From the NCBI RefSeq assembly GCF_030681155.1, contig NZ_JAUXXE010000030.1, forward strand, positions 186,001 through 250,000: DNA of 64,000 bases, read 5' to 3'. Shown in pieces: positions 49,521 to 58,571 of the stretch (within the stretch, counting starts at the first letter, position 1; each line of letters opens with the position of its first letter). The notes under the pieces were generated by a model. That model did not search any database and was not told the DNA's origin. It saw only the letters and a list, made by a program, of their open reading frames with translations. The DNA comes from Phenylobacterium sp. (GTDB lineage: Bacteria; Pseudomonadota; Alphaproteobacteria; Caulobacterales; Caulobacteraceae). The translations under genes were made by a program, and so were the position numbers.

Positions 49521-50309
49521 TCAATCTGGCCCATTACCCTTGTCGCATGCCCTTACATTTCCATTCTTGTCGACGATTTGACAGAAGAACCACTTCTTGA
49601 CTTGTTTGTTGGGATTTTCCCAGCAAATGCTGCCCGAATAAACCAAAACATGCGTTTCGGCTTGGATTAGATCGTTGTCAGTTGCGGTCAGGGCGTTAGT
49701 CCTTGAACTTGTCACCGTCTCTTGGTTGCTGATCGCGAAGCGTTGTTTCTCGAAACTGTCGCATATCTGCAAACTTAAATTGAACGATTGTGGTAGAACG
49801 TCAAAGTTGGAGACTATCCAATAATTGGTCGCGCGGCCGGCGTTTTCTACTGTAAGCGTTATTGAGGGCTTAGTGCCCTGTTGCGGCTTGTTGTTCGCCC
49901 TGAATGCGGTGGTTGAAAGGGCGGCGCTACGACTCTCTGCGTAGCGCGTAGCGTTCGCCGTGCTCTCGCTCCTTACTGCCCCTACCAAGTCGGACGCTGC
50001 GGCGGAGGAACGATCAAGGGCGCGCCGTTGGGAGCTGGCTTCGGTAGTCTGTGCTGCGAGTTCGGCCGTCCCTCGCTCGGTTGCGGCGGCCAACGCCTCA
50101 GCGGCACCAGCGGCACGATTTGCGGCGGCGAACTGTCGCTCGGCCGCCTCGGCCATTCGGGTGAGTTCTGCAGACGTAATCTGGACGCTGTGCGCAGCTT
50201 TGGTCGCAGTCGCGGCTTGGCCCCAGGCTACAATTGCTCCAACCAAACTCGCGGCAGATCCCAGGCCAAGCAGGGCAAGCTCGACTTGCTTAAAGGAAGG
50301 TTTTTTCAT
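49521..50309 (-). CDS. Membrane-anchored protein with coiled coil and C-terminal beta domain
   Basis: The 262-residue protein has an N-terminal span (ALLGLGSAASLVGAIVAWG, about residues 11-29), an Ala/Glu coiled coil to about residue 120, and a beta-rich, less GC-rich tail with Cys residues (SGSICWENPNKQ, WFFCQIVD). ATG 50309 is preferred to the longer frame from 50411. It runs opposite to the phage operons and is likely an accessory gene. No domain is recognised. Confidence 0.65.
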   Translation of the reverse strand: MKKPSFKQVELALLGLGSAASLVGAIVAWGQAATATKAAHSVQITSAELTRMAEAAERQFAAANRAAGAAEALAAATERGTAELAAQTTEASSQRRALDRSSAAASDLVGAVRSESTANATRYAESRSAALSTTAFRANNKPQQGTKPSITLTVENAGRATNYWIVSNFDVLPQSFNLSLQICDSFEKQRFAISNQETVTSSRTNALTATDNDLIQAETHVLVYSGSICWENPNKQVKKWFFCQIVDKNGNVRACDKGNGPD

Positions 50310-50446
50310 TTTGCATCCCCCGCCACAAGCGTGCGCGATGCGTTGCTTCAGTGCAACTGCGCGATGGCGCAGGGCGTCCGGCGCTAACCCTTGCGTTTCC
50401 GCGCAAATCACCCATAGATGTGGTCAAGGTCGCTTAGCGCGCCCCG

Positions 50447-50476
50447 AAAAAGCCCTGGCCGCGGTCGGGGCTTTTT
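50447..50476. terminator. Bidirectional rho-independent terminator
   Basis: AAAAAGCCC (50447-50455) pairs with GGGCTTTTT (50468-50476), giving T-runs in both directions. It ends transcripts of the leftward gene at 50538 or blocks flow from the early region. Confidence 0.85.
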
Positions 50477-50537
50477 GCTGTTTGGAGCACTCCTGCCCAG
50501 GCGACAAGCTAGGTCTAGCTCAGCGCCGAGTCGCGGC

Positions 50538-51188
50538 TCACACGCCGCTAATGGTCGTCACCAGTCGGTGAATGGAGGGGCCTACTCGGTCAGCGAGCAA
50601 TACAAGAAGCCATCCTGCCGCGACGATCAGTGGGGCTCCCAACCGCATAGCGTCGATCGCAACTTCAAGCGCCCTGTAATTTGAGCGGTTGCTGGGTTGG
50701 TTTGCCACCATGGTGTCATAATCCCGTTCCGAAGCGGCCGATCGCTCGCGAGCAATGTTTAGTTTTCGCTCTAGTGCTCTCCTGGTTGCATCAGACGAAC
50801 TTTCTGCTGCGCTAAACTGTTCGATTGCGTGCTGGACGTTCTCTTGCGCATCGGTCACGCGCTTTTCAGCAGCGTTCAGGTTTTCGTTCCGACGGTCTGC
50901 AAATCTTTCGCTGAGCACGATGTCGTACGTAGCACGCAGCTGAAGCGCCAGTAGCAAGTACTGGGCAAGCATGTATGCAAGACCGAAAATCAAGCCCGTA
51001 TGAAGCAGCCAAATCGGCACGCTGATTACGCGCAGCAATGCGTTCGCTGCAGTGGGATCATAGAGCTTGTAATGCACGAGAACTGCGCCGGCGCTTGCAA
51101 TCAGTAGCCACTTCCGCGTTTTCAGAAGGCGCGCGTAGGGCCCCTCTGCAGCAGTGTGCTCGTCTTCGCCCGTAAGTACCTGCAACAT
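50538..51188 (-). CDS. Multi-span membrane protein with coiled coil, leftward insert
   Basis: The 216-residue protein has two or three hydrophobic segments near the N terminus (WLLIASAGAVLVHY; VISVPIWLLHTGLIFGLAYM, running into LLLAL). A cytoplasmic coiled coil (about residues 90-160) and a final span (PLIVAAGWLLVLLA) follow. It lies between the early and late modules, opposite to both, and is less GC-rich. It resembles other accessory membrane proteins of temperate phages only in layout; function unknown. Confidence 0.68.
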   Translation of the reverse strand: MLQVLTGEDEHTAAEGPYARLLKTRKWLLIASAGAVLVHYKLYDPTAANALLRVISVPIWLLHTGLIFGLAYMLAQYLLLALQLRATYDIVLSERFADRRNENLNAAEKRVTDAQENVQHAIEQFSAAESSSDATRRALERKLNIARERSAASERDYDTMVANQPSNRSNYRALEVAIDAMRLGAPLIVAAGWLLVLLADRVGPSIHRLVTTISGV

Positions 51189-51257
51189 TTCATCGCCCCC
51201 GCGGTGGACAGGTTAGGTGCTCCCCCATTCGTTGAAAAACAATCAGAGAAATCAAAC

Positions 51258-51581
51258 ATGGCCAGTCGTGGCGGTGCTCGCCCCGGTGCGGGCCGAAAGA
51301 AGGGCGCTGTCTCCCAGGCTAAGCTCGACATTGGCGCTATGGCGAAGGAACACGCTGAGACGGCGCTGAAGGTCCTGGTCGCGGTCGCCAACAACGCGAA
51401 GGCTCCGAGCGCGGCTCGCGTGTCAGCAGCCACCGCCATTCTCGACCGTGGCTTCGGCAAACCCCGTCAGTCGGTCGAGGTTGATGGGACGATGGCCGGG
51501 GTCATGACCGTGACCTACGTCAGCACGGCTGCTGGCCCGCCAATGGCAGCGAGCGACGAGGACTACGAGACTACCGAGTGA
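51258..51581 (+). CDS. Terminase small subunit-like protein
   Basis: The 107-residue protein has the basic start RGGARPGAGRKKGAV common in small terminase subunits, then a helical region and an acidic C terminus. It recognises phage DNA for packaging. ATG 51258 is chosen; the frame to 51156 is not family-like. It overlaps the large terminase start by 4 bp. Confidence 0.8.
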   Translation: MASRGGARPGAGRKKGAVSQAKLDIGAMAKEHAETALKVLVAVANNAKAPSAARVSAATAILDRGFGKPRQSVEVDGTMAGVMTVTYVSTAAGPPMAASDEDYETTE

Positions 51582-52816
51582 TCTATGAGCCCATCCCGGC
51601 CTATCGGTTCCTGACCGAGAAGCCGCTGGGGTCTTATCGCTTTCGGGCGGCGCACGGTGGGCGCGGCGGGGCAAAGTCCTGGGAGTTCGTCGACGCGGCG
51701 ATCTTCCACACGGTGACGACGCCCAGGCTGCGCACGATCTTCCTTCGGGAGATCATGGCGAACTTGAAGGAGTCGTCGCTGGAGCTGGTGCGCAACCGGC
51801 TTGAGCACTACGGCCTGCTTCACACGTATTTCCGCGAGGTCGATGGGACTTTCGTCGGTCTCGGCGGACAGAAGATCCTCTTCATCGGCTTGTGGAAGGG
51901 GAACAAGCCAGACGGCATCAAGTCGCTGGAAGGCGCGGGGCTGACGATCCTTGAGGAGGCGCAGGAGGTGCGCCAGGCCTCGCTCGACGTTCTGCTGCCG
52001 ACCATCCTTCGAACGGCCATCTCAGAACTGTGGGCTATCTGGAACCCCCGGCTCGCCATCGACCCGATCGACGTCTTCTTCCGCGGTCCGGTGAAGCCCA
52101 AGCGGGCCATCGTTCGGAAGATCAACTACGATCAGAACCCGTTCTTCCCAGAAGCTCTGCGCGAGCTGATGGAGTTGGACTTCCTGAAGGACCGTCTTCG
52201 CGCCGCCTGGATTTGGCTCGGCGCTTACATGCCGTCGGTCCAAGGCTCGATCTGGAACCGTGAGGGTCTGGACAAGGCCTGGCAGGCCGGTCGCTTCGTC
52301 GAGGACGGCTGGGGCAGGGTGGTTGTCGGCGTTGACCCTTCAGGGGGAGGCGACGACGTCGGTATCGTGGTGGTCGCCGAGTACGGCGATGGCGCCATCG
52401 TTCTTGAGGACGCGACCTGCCCGGCGAGCAGCCCGCACGCGTGGGCGACTGAGGTAGCGAAGTGCGTGGAGCGCTGGGACGCCGACTGCGTCGTCGCTGA
52501 GAAGAACTTCGGCGGGGAAATGGTGGAGAGCACGTTGCTCGCCGCCAACGTCAACACCCGCGTCGTCCTGGTCCACGCCAGTCGAGGCAAGCACGTCCGC
52601 GCCGAGCCGGTCGCCGCGCTCTACGACCAGGGCCGAGTTCGTCACAAGGCTCAGTTCCCGCTGCTTGAAGCGGAAATGTTGATGACGACACCGGCCGGAT
52701 ACCAGGGCGAGGAGTCGCCGAACCGGATGGACGCCGGCGTCTGGGCGATCACGGAACTGAAGCTCGAACCCGAACAGCCCGCCTTGATGATCCTGAAGAA
52801 GAGGCTGCGCGGATGA
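51578..52816 (+). CDS. Terminase large subunit
   Basis: The 412-residue protein has an ATPase domain with Walker A-like GGRGGAKSW (about residues 27-35) and Walker B LTILEEAQE. The C-terminal nuclease has VVVGVDPSGGGDDVGIVVV and later Asp residues (MDAGVWAI). GTG 51578 overlaps the small-subunit stop. It cuts concatemers and pumps DNA into the prohead; the type is Terminase_3-like. Confidence 0.93.
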   Translation: MIYEPIPAYRFLTEKPLGSYRFRAAHGGRGGAKSWEFVDAAIFHTVTTPRLRTIFLREIMANLKESSLELVRNRLEHYGLLHTYFREVDGTFVGLGGQKILFIGLWKGNKPDGIKSLEGAGLTILEEAQEVRQASLDVLLPTILRTAISELWAIWNPRLAIDPIDVFFRGPVKPKRAIVRKINYDQNPFFPEALRELMELDFLKDRLRAAWIWLGAYMPSVQGSIWNREGLDKAWQAGRFVEDGWGRVVVGVDPSGGGDDVGIVVVAEYGDGAIVLEDATCPASSPHAWATEVAKCVERWDADCVVAEKNFGGEMVESTLLAANVNTRVVLVHASRGKHVRAEPVAALYDQGRVRHKAQFPLLEAEMLMTTPAGYQGEESPNRMDAGVWAITELKLEPEQPALMILKKRLRG

Positions 52817-54210
52817 ACCCGTTGACCCTGATGGCCAACGCGGCCAGCCGCAGCCTTTCGACCATGTTCCCGGGTTTCTTCGGGACGGCCAAGCACGACC
52901 ACTACAAGGACTTCGGTTTCCCGACGAACCCGCAGTTCGGCCAGTTCTACGACATGTATCGGCGCAACAGTTTGGCGCGCGCCGCGGTCAACAAGACGAT
53001 CCTGAAGAGCTGGCAGGACACGCCGTTCCTTCAGGAATACCAGCGCGACGGCGCCGGGCCGCAGGGCAAGCGCAAGCAGGCCGAGACCCGCCGCGAGAAG
53101 GAGATCCGCGAGCGCTTCTCCGACTTGCGCGTCTGGCAACAGCTCGCGGAGGCCGACCGCCGCTCGATGGTCGGCAAGTACGCTGGCGTCATCCTGCGTC
53201 TGGCCGACAGCAAGCGATTCATGGACCCGGTGGACACCGTTCCCGGCGGTCTGGATGGCCTGGTGGAGGTCATTCCCGCCTGGGAAGGCCAGCTTACGGT
53301 TTCCGAGTGGGACACCGATGAGAGGTCGGACGGCTACGGCCATCCGAAGATGTTCCAATTCCAGGAAGCTTCTGTCGACGAAGGCAAGGCTCAGCCCCGC
53401 GCCTTCCAGATCCACCCCGACCGGGTGGTGATCTGGTCGGACGACGGCACGGTGAACTGCAGCTCAGCCATTGAGCCCGGCCTGAACGACCTGATGACGA
53501 TCGAGAAGATTGTCGGCGCTGGCGGGGAGGGCTTCTGGAAGAACGCTAAGGCCTCGCCGGTTCTGGAGATCGACAAGGACGCCAAGGTCGAGACCATGGC
53601 GAAGGCCATGGGCGTCCCGGTCAGCGAACTCGCCGACAAGATGGACGAGCAGGTCAACGACTGGCAGCGCGGCTTTGACGCCATGCTGATGCTTCAGGGC
53701 ATGAAGGCGACCGCCCTTCAGATCACCCTGCCATCGCCGGAGCACTTCTTCTCCATCGCCGTGCAGTCGTTCGCGGCGTCGTTCCTGATGCCTGTGAAGA
53801 TCCTCGTCGGCATGCAGACCGGCGAACGCGCCAGCACCGAAGACGCCCAGGAGTGGGCTCAGACCAACAAGGCCCGCCGCGCCGACCGCGTGATCCCCAA
53901 CATCATGGGCCTCGTCCGCCGGCTGGAGCACTTCACCATCCTGCCGGAGCGAGACTGGTTCATCTCCTGGACCGACCTCACCGAAAGCTCGATGGGCGAG
54001 AAGATCGACCGCGTCGGGAAGATGGCTGAGACCAACGCCAAGATGCAGGCCACCGGCGAGCGCGTGTTCACCGGCGATGAGATGCGTGCGGCGGTTGATT
54101 TGGAGCCGCTCACCCCGGCTCAGAAGGCGCTGCTCAAGCCTGAGGCTGAAGAGACGGACGACGGCCAGGCCGACGACAAGACCGACCCCAGCAAGGACGA
54201 CGCAGAATGA
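52813..54210 (+). CDS. Portal protein (DUF1073-like)
   Basis: The 465-residue protein starts after an ATGA overlap with terminase. Motifs such as FYDMYRRNSLARAAVNKTIL, VNDWQRGFDAMLMLQGMKAT, LVGMQTGERASTEDAQEWAQ and an acidic tail fit the DUF1073 portal group. It forms the ring through which DNA enters and leaves the head. Confidence 0.88.
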   Translation: MNPLTLMANAASRSLSTMFPGFFGTAKHDHYKDFGFPTNPQFGQFYDMYRRNSLARAAVNKTILKSWQDTPFLQEYQRDGAGPQGKRKQAETRREKEIRERFSDLRVWQQLAEADRRSMVGKYAGVILRLADSKRFMDPVDTVPGGLDGLVEVIPAWEGQLTVSEWDTDERSDGYGHPKMFQFQEASVDEGKAQPRAFQIHPDRVVIWSDDGTVNCSSAIEPGLNDLMTIEKIVGAGGEGFWKNAKASPVLEIDKDAKVETMAKAMGVPVSELADKMDEQVNDWQRGFDAMLMLQGMKATALQITLPSPEHFFSIAVQSFAASFLMPVKILVGMQTGERASTEDAQEWAQTNKARRADRVIPNIMGLVRRLEHFTILPERDWFISWTDLTESSMGEKIDRVGKMAETNAKMQATGERVFTGDEMRAAVDLEPLTPAQKALLKPEAEETDDGQADDKTDPSKDDAE

Positions 54211-54464
54211 AGAACCAGTTCCCCGTCCGGGGCGCGACGACCTCTGCCGTCGAGATGTTCACCATCGCTCCTCATGCTACCGACGAGCTGCCGCAGGTCC
54301 CGCGCGCGATCTACGTCGGAGGTGCGGGTAACCTCGCCGTGGTGACGCAGGGCGGCGAGACGGTCGTCTTCAAGGGGCTCGGGGCAGGGCAAACGCTGGT
54401 GATCGCACCGGCGCGTGTCCTCATCGCCGGTACGACCGCCACCGACCTCGTGGGTCTGGTCTGA
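54207..54464 (+). CDS. Small head-region protein (beta-rich)
   Basis: The 85-residue protein has a strongly beta pattern (RAIYVGGAGNLAVVTQGG; VVFKGLGAGQTLVIAPARVL), typical of small spike-base or head-associated proteins of alphaproteobacterial phages. ATGA overlaps with the portal gene; it also touches the protease gene. Confidence 0.65.
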   Translation: MKNQFPVRGATTSAVEMFTIAPHATDELPQVPRAIYVGGAGNLAVVTQGGETVVFKGLGAGQTLVIAPARVLIAGTTATDLVGLV

Positions 54465-55630
54465 TGCGCCTGTTCCTGGCGAACCACGCCGAGGGCGAAC
54501 AGGTTCGGGTGAACATCCGCGCCGTCGCCAACACCGCAGCGATCCGGCGCGAGAAGCGCGGCGACCGTGACGTCATCATCGTCCCCAGCGCCACGCTCCC
54601 CGACAACGTGGTGATGAACGGCATTCTCTATCCGGCTGCCGAGATCGAGAAGAGCTTCAAGGGCCTGGAGCGGACGCCTGCGCCCCTCGGACACCCGACG
54701 ATCAACGGCAAGTTCGTCTCTGCACGCGATCCGGAAGGGATCAACCTCACCTACATCGGCGCCTGGAACGAGAACGTTCGGCGTGAGAATGGCCGGGTGC
54801 TCCTCGACAAGGTGATCGACGTCGAGGTCGCCAATCGCACCGAGGGCGGCAAGGCCGTACTTGCGGCGATCGACAAGGGCGGCCCAATTCACACCTCCAC
54901 GGGTTTGCTGGCCCGCATGGAGCCGGTGGCCAACGCCACCACGCACACCCGCATCGCTCGGGGCTACGTGTTCGACCATGACGCGATCCTTCTGGATGAG
55001 AAGGGCGCGGCCACCCCGGAGGCGGGCGTCGGCATGATGGTCAACGCTGCCGGCGATGAAGAAGAGATCGAGGTCGTCAACTCCGTCATCGAGGATGATG
55101 CGGAACGCGATCTCGGTTGGGCGCTGGATTCAGCGCTGAAGGCTCTGGAGAAGCGCCAACGCGCGCCGCTCTTGGAGCGAGCCAAAGCCGCATTGATCGA
55201 AGTCTTCACCGGCTCCGAGCGGGAACCCTCAAACAACCAGAAGGACGACGACATGGACAAGGTCCAGTTCGACGAGCTTTCCGCGAGGGTGAACACCCTC
55301 TCGGAGGCTGTTAAGCCCGAGGCGCTGGCTGCCGCTATGGCCACTGCTGTCGGCAACGCAGTCGCCGCGGCGATGAAGCCGCTGGTGGATGCCCAGGAAG
55401 CTGTGGCCAACAGCCTGAAGGCCAAGGACGACGCCGAGCTGACTGATCTGGTCGGCAAGATCGTCAAAGCCAACATCATGGACGAGGACGCGGCGAAGGA
55501 GCTGACGCTCAACGCCGCGCGCGCCCTCGCCAAGAAGGCCGAGCCTGGCAAGGCCGCCCCGCTGACCAACGCCTTCAACGGCCCCGGCGGTGACAAGCCT
55601 GCCTACACCCTGCCCAAGGCGGAGGCGTAA
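54464..55630 (+). CDS. DUF2213 prohead protease with C-terminal scaffold
   Basis: The 388-residue protein has an N-terminal DUF2213 domain (GILYPAAEIEKSFKGLERTP, GHPTINGKFVSA, HTSTGLLARM) thought to be a head maturation protease. The C-terminal half is helical and Ala/Lys-rich, like a scaffold. An internal in-frame ATG at 55253 with AAGGA upstream could make the scaffold alone, as lambda C/Nu3 does. Confidence 0.82.
   Translation: MRLFLANHAEGEQVRVNIRAVANTAAIRREKRGDRDVIIVPSATLPDNVVMNGILYPAAEIEKSFKGLERTPAPLGHPTINGKFVSARDPEGINLTYIGAWNENVRRENGRVLLDKVIDVEVANRTEGGKAVLAAIDKGGPIHTSTGLLARMEPVANATTHTRIARGYVFDHDAILLDEKGAATPEAGVGMMVNAAGDEEEIEVVNSVIEDDAERDLGWALDSALKALEKRQRAPLLERAKAALIEVFTGSEREPSNNQKDDDMDKVQFDELSARVNTLSEAVKPEALAAAMATAVGNAVAAAMKPLVDAQEAVANSLKAKDDAELTDLVGKIVKANIMDEDAAKELTLNAARALAKKAEPGKAAPLTNAFNGPGGDKPAYTLPKAEA
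55253..55630 (+). CDS. Possible nested scaffold protein (internal start)
   Basis: AAGGA lies seven bases before ATG 55253, which opens MDKVQFDELSARVNTLSEAV in frame with the protease gene. The 125-residue helical product would be a scaffolding protein. It is inferred by analogy with lambda Nu3. Confidence 0.5.
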   Translation: MDKVQFDELSARVNTLSEAVKPEALAAAMATAVGNAVAAAMKPLVDAQEAVANSLKAKDDAELTDLVGKIVKANIMDEDAAKELTLNAARALAKKAEPGKAAPLTNAFNGPGGDKPAYTLPKAEA

Positions 55631-55632
55631 CC

Positions 55633-56088
55633 ATGGCCCGGTACAACAAGATCTACGCCGGCCCGGTGACTGAGGTCACCCCGCAGGTCCGCGAGCTTCC
55701 TGCCGCCGCCGCCATCACGCCTGGCCAGTTGATTGTGGTCTCGTCCGGCAAGTTCACGCCCGCCGGCGCGACTACGGTCGGCAAGCTCTACGTCGCCCAG
55801 GAGAACTATCTCGCCCTGGAAGGCGTCGATACCGCCTATGCGATCGACGACGTGGTCATCGGGATGGAGCTGCTCGACGAGCAGTTCTTCAACGTCCGCG
55901 TCGCTACTGGCGTGAATGTGGCGCTCGATGCCGCTCTAGTTCCCGGCGCCAACGGCACCGTGGCGCTCTCGGCCGTCGGCTCCAAGCAGGTCATCGCCTT
56001 CGCCGAGGAGGCCCTCAACAACACTTCAGGTGCGACCCAGCTCGTCCGCGTCCGCGCGGCGAAGGGCTACCTGACCCCGGCCTCTTAA
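55633..56088 (+). CDS. Head decoration-like protein
   Basis: The 151-residue beta-rich protein lies between protease and capsid genes, the usual place of decoration or capsid-stabilising proteins. It has PGQLIVVSSGKFTPAGATTV and VRVATGVNVALDAALVPGAN. The family is not certain. Confidence 0.65.
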   Translation: MARYNKIYAGPVTEVTPQVRELPAAAAITPGQLIVVSSGKFTPAGATTVGKLYVAQENYLALEGVDTAYAIDDVVIGMELLDEQFFNVRVATGVNVALDAALVPGANGTVALSAVGSKQVIAFAEEALNNTSGATQLVRVRAAKGYLTPAS

Positions 56089-56102
56089 GGAGGGCTCAGA
56101 GC

Positions 56103-57164
56103 ATGCGCTATTTCGACGAAACCCTCGTCGCCAACCACTCCGAGCACCGCAACTGGTGGGGTGAGTTGTCGGTCAACCGCGAGCACTTCCACCGCAGCGA
56201 GACCTCCCACGCGGCCTTGATAGCCGAAATGGGCGTCGCCAACGCCGCTTCGATCCTTCCGCGTGATGCTTGGCTCGAAATGGACGGCATCACCCGCCGC
56301 GTCATGCGTGACGACGAGGGCGAGGTCTACATGCGCGACCTGATGGCGCTGGCCAAGCCGGTGAACATCGGCAAGCTCGTCCACATGACCCGCGTGTCTT
56401 CGGACGCCGGCAAGGTGGTCCGCTCTATGTCGGGCCAAGTGCCGGTCGGCATGGACAAGGTGGTCTACGACTACCGTGGCGCGCCGGTGCCGATCTTCTC
56501 GACCGCCTATGGCCGGGAATGGCGCGAGTGGAACACGTTGCAGAGCGAGAACTTCGACGCTCTGTTGGACGACCAGGAAGCCCACACCGCCGCCCTGCGC
56601 CGTGACCAGGCCGACTATGTCCTGAACGGCGATATCAAGCTCTCGGTGAAGGGCTACAAGGGCTACGGCATCCGCAACAACCCGCTGACCAAGCTGGTCA
56701 ATCTGGGTTCGGGCGCTGGGGGGGCGAACATCAACCTCACCACGGCCACCGCCGATGCCCTGGACGTGTTCTTCAGCCAAACCCTCGGCGCCATGCTTGA
56801 CGCCAATCTGATCGTTGGGAAGGTGAACCTCTACATCTCGCCCGACATCGCCCGGGCCTGGGACAAGACCTATTCCGGCTCGGCCGGCTTCAAGGAGGGG
56901 ACGGTCTTCGACTTCCTCAAGAAGAACCGCCGGATCAACAAGATCGAGGTCACCTACAAGCTGACCGGCAACGAGTTCTTCGGCTTCGTTCCCAGCTCGG
57001 AATACATCCGCCCGCTGGTTGGCATGGCCATGAACACGACCGCCATGGCGCGCCCGAACCCGACGGACAACTACCAATTCCTGGTGATGGGCGCCCTCGG
57101 GCTGGAAGAACGCGCCGACTACAACGGCAAGTCCGGCGTCTTCGCCTCCGTCATCGTCAACTAA
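56103..57164 (+). CDS. Major capsid protein
   Basis: The 353-residue protein follows GGAGGG with good spacing. The order (portal, protease, decoration, capsid), length, and mixed alpha/beta pattern with GALGLEERADYNGKSGVFAS at the C terminus fit an HK97-fold capsid protein. A hairpin follows, as often after capsid genes. Confidence 0.83.
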   Translation: MRYFDETLVANHSEHRNWWGELSVNREHFHRSETSHAALIAEMGVANAASILPRDAWLEMDGITRRVMRDDEGEVYMRDLMALAKPVNIGKLVHMTRVSSDAGKVVRSMSGQVPVGMDKVVYDYRGAPVPIFSTAYGREWREWNTLQSENFDALLDDQEAHTAALRRDQADYVLNGDIKLSVKGYKGYGIRNNPLTKLVNLGSGAGGANINLTTATADALDVFFSQTLGAMLDANLIVGKVNLYISPDIARAWDKTYSGSAGFKEGTVFDFLKKNRRINKIEVTYKLTGNEFFGFVPSSEYIRPLVGMAMNTTAMARPNPTDNYQFLVMGALGLEERADYNGKSGVFASVIVN

Positions 57165-57171
57165 GCCTGGA

Positions 57172-57193
57172 GGCCTCGCCTTCGGGCGGGGCC
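57172..57193 (+). terminator. UUCG-tetraloop hairpin after the capsid gene
   Basis: GGCCTCGCC-TTCG-GGCGGGGCC forms a nine-pair stem (one G-T) closed by a TTCG loop, 8 bp past the capsid stop. No T-run follows, so it may protect mRNA ends or give partial termination. Confidence 0.6.
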
Positions 57194-57218
57194 GTCCTCA
57201 CGCCTGAGGAGGGCGAAC

Positions 57219-57560
57219 ATGAAGATCAAAATCACCGCCGCCGGTATCTTTGACGGGGAGGGCCGGGAGGTCCCCATCGGGACGGAAGTCACGCTGACTG
57301 AGGAGCCCACGGGCTGGGCTGGCCGGTACACGATCCTGTCAGGCGATGCGACCGACGACGAGAAGGTCGCCGTCATCAATCCGGCTGACGCTCCTCAGCC
57401 CGTCCTTCCGCTTGAAGCGAAGGACCAGGGCGGCGGCTGGTGGGCCGTGACCGACGCCACTGGCGCTACGTTCGGCAAGAAGCTCCGCAAGGACGACGCC
57501 GAAGCCTTCAACACCCTGACCGACGACGAGAAGGTCGAAATGGTCTCGGGCGAGGACTGA
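57219..57560 (+). CDS. Hypothetical head-region protein
   Basis: The 113-residue protein has GREVPIGTEVTLTEEPTGW and an acidic C terminus. No family is recognised. It lies between the capsid and connector genes. Confidence 0.65.
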   Translation: MKIKITAAGIFDGEGREVPIGTEVTLTEEPTGWAGRYTILSGDATDDEKVAVINPADAPQPVLPLEAKDQGGGWWAVTDATGATFGKKLRKDDAEAFNTLTDDEKVEMVSGED

Positions 57561-57564
57561 TCCA

Positions 57565-57987
57565 ATGGCGGGGTATGGCAGCCTGGAGGGTTGGCGAGCT
57601 TACGCGCTGGCGCGGGGCGATAGCGCTCCGACCAGCGCCCCAGACGTCGACGCTCAGGCTGCTCTGCTCCGCGCATCGGACCACGTTCGATATCGCTACG
57701 TCGCCAACCTGCTCCCCGGCCTTGATGAAACCCTCGAGGTCGTGGAGCCGGCTACCTACGTCGCCGCCTCGCTGGAGTTGGCGACGCCGGGCTTCTTCTC
57801 TCGGACCTACACGCCTGGCGAACAGAAGGTGCTGACCCAGGTCGAGGGCATCAAATGGACCGTCGTCGGGGACGCTTCGAAGTCCTTCGCCGCCGCGCCG
57901 ACCTCCACTTTGATCGACGCCATGTTCGCGCCGTTCCTCATCGACCGCGACGTCCCGGGCTTCATGCTGAGGGCGGTCGGTGGCTGA
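57565..57987 (+). CDS. Head-tail connector-like protein
   Basis: The 140-residue protein has the pattern of gp6-like connectors: helical start, AALLRASDHVRYRY, PATYVAASLELATP, and an end near VPGFMLRAVGG. It probably joins the portal ring. The next gene starts inside its 3' end. Confidence 0.72.
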   Translation: MAGYGSLEGWRAYALARGDSAPTSAPDVDAQAALLRASDHVRYRYVANLLPGLDETLEVVEPATYVAASLELATPGFFSRTYTPGEQKVLTQVEGIKWTVVGDASKSFAAAPTSTLIDAMFAPFLIDRDVPGFMLRAVGG

Positions 57988-58369
57988 GGACTGGGCGGCC
58001 ATCGCCGCTGAGGTCAACGGGGGGCTAGGGGAGGTCGGCCAAGAGGTGACCATCGCCACGCCGGCCATCGACGGGGCCTATGATCCGATGACCGACACAG
58101 TGATCGGCGGCTCGGCGCCTATCGTCCAGCACGGCTCGGGTAGCCAAAAGTCATACAGCGCTCGCTCCATCGACGGGACGGTGATCCAGCAGGGCGATGT
58201 TCAGTTCATGCTCTCGCCCCTGAAGACCGATGGTTCGCCGATCTCGGCGCCCGTCGCCGACCGGGACACGCTGACCAAGCTCGATGGCCCGTGGGCGATC
58301 AAGCACGTCGACACCGTCGCGCCGGCGGGCGTGCCGGTACTGTTTAAGCTTCAGCTTCGTCGGGGGTAG
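57980..58369 (+). CDS. Head-tail adaptor-like protein
   Basis: The 129-residue protein starts at GTG 57980, overlapping the connector by 8 bp. It has a beta-rich core (SYSARSIDGTVIQQGDVQFM; WAIKHVDTVAPAGVPVLFKL), the usual form of head closure or adaptor proteins at this place. Confidence 0.68.
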   Translation: MAEDWAAIAAEVNGGLGEVGQEVTIATPAIDGAYDPMTDTVIGGSAPIVQHGSGSQKSYSARSIDGTVIQQGDVQFMLSPLKTDGSPISAPVADRDTLTKLDGPWAIKHVDTVAPAGVPVLFKLQLRRG

Positions 58370-58538
58370 GTCCGACGGTGACGCCCCGTTCTCTGAGGAC
58401 TTCCTTAGCGGCGGTCATCAGGCCGCCGCGGAAGCTGCTCTTACGGACGCCATCGACGAGCTCGTCCGTGGTCATGCTTTGCATCGACTTACGGTGAAGT
58501 TCGAACTCGTGAGCCCGGACTTCGCGCTTTGTCACCAT
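58344..58538 (-). CDS. Reverse-strand small protein in the late region (64 residues)
   Basis: GGAGGTGAG directly upstream of ATG 58538 is an excellent ribosome binding site. The product is charged and helical (LHRKSMQSMTTDELVDGVRK). It runs against the late operon and overlaps the adaptor gene end by 26 bp. It is likely a small accessory gene; a longer frame to 58988 is a shadow. Confidence 0.6.
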   Translation of the reverse strand: MVTKREVRAHEFELHRKSMQSMTTDELVDGVRKSSFRGGLMTAAKEVLRERGVTVGPTPDEAEA

Positions 58539-58571
58539 GAGCTCACCTCCAATCCAAGCTGAAGGTAGCAC

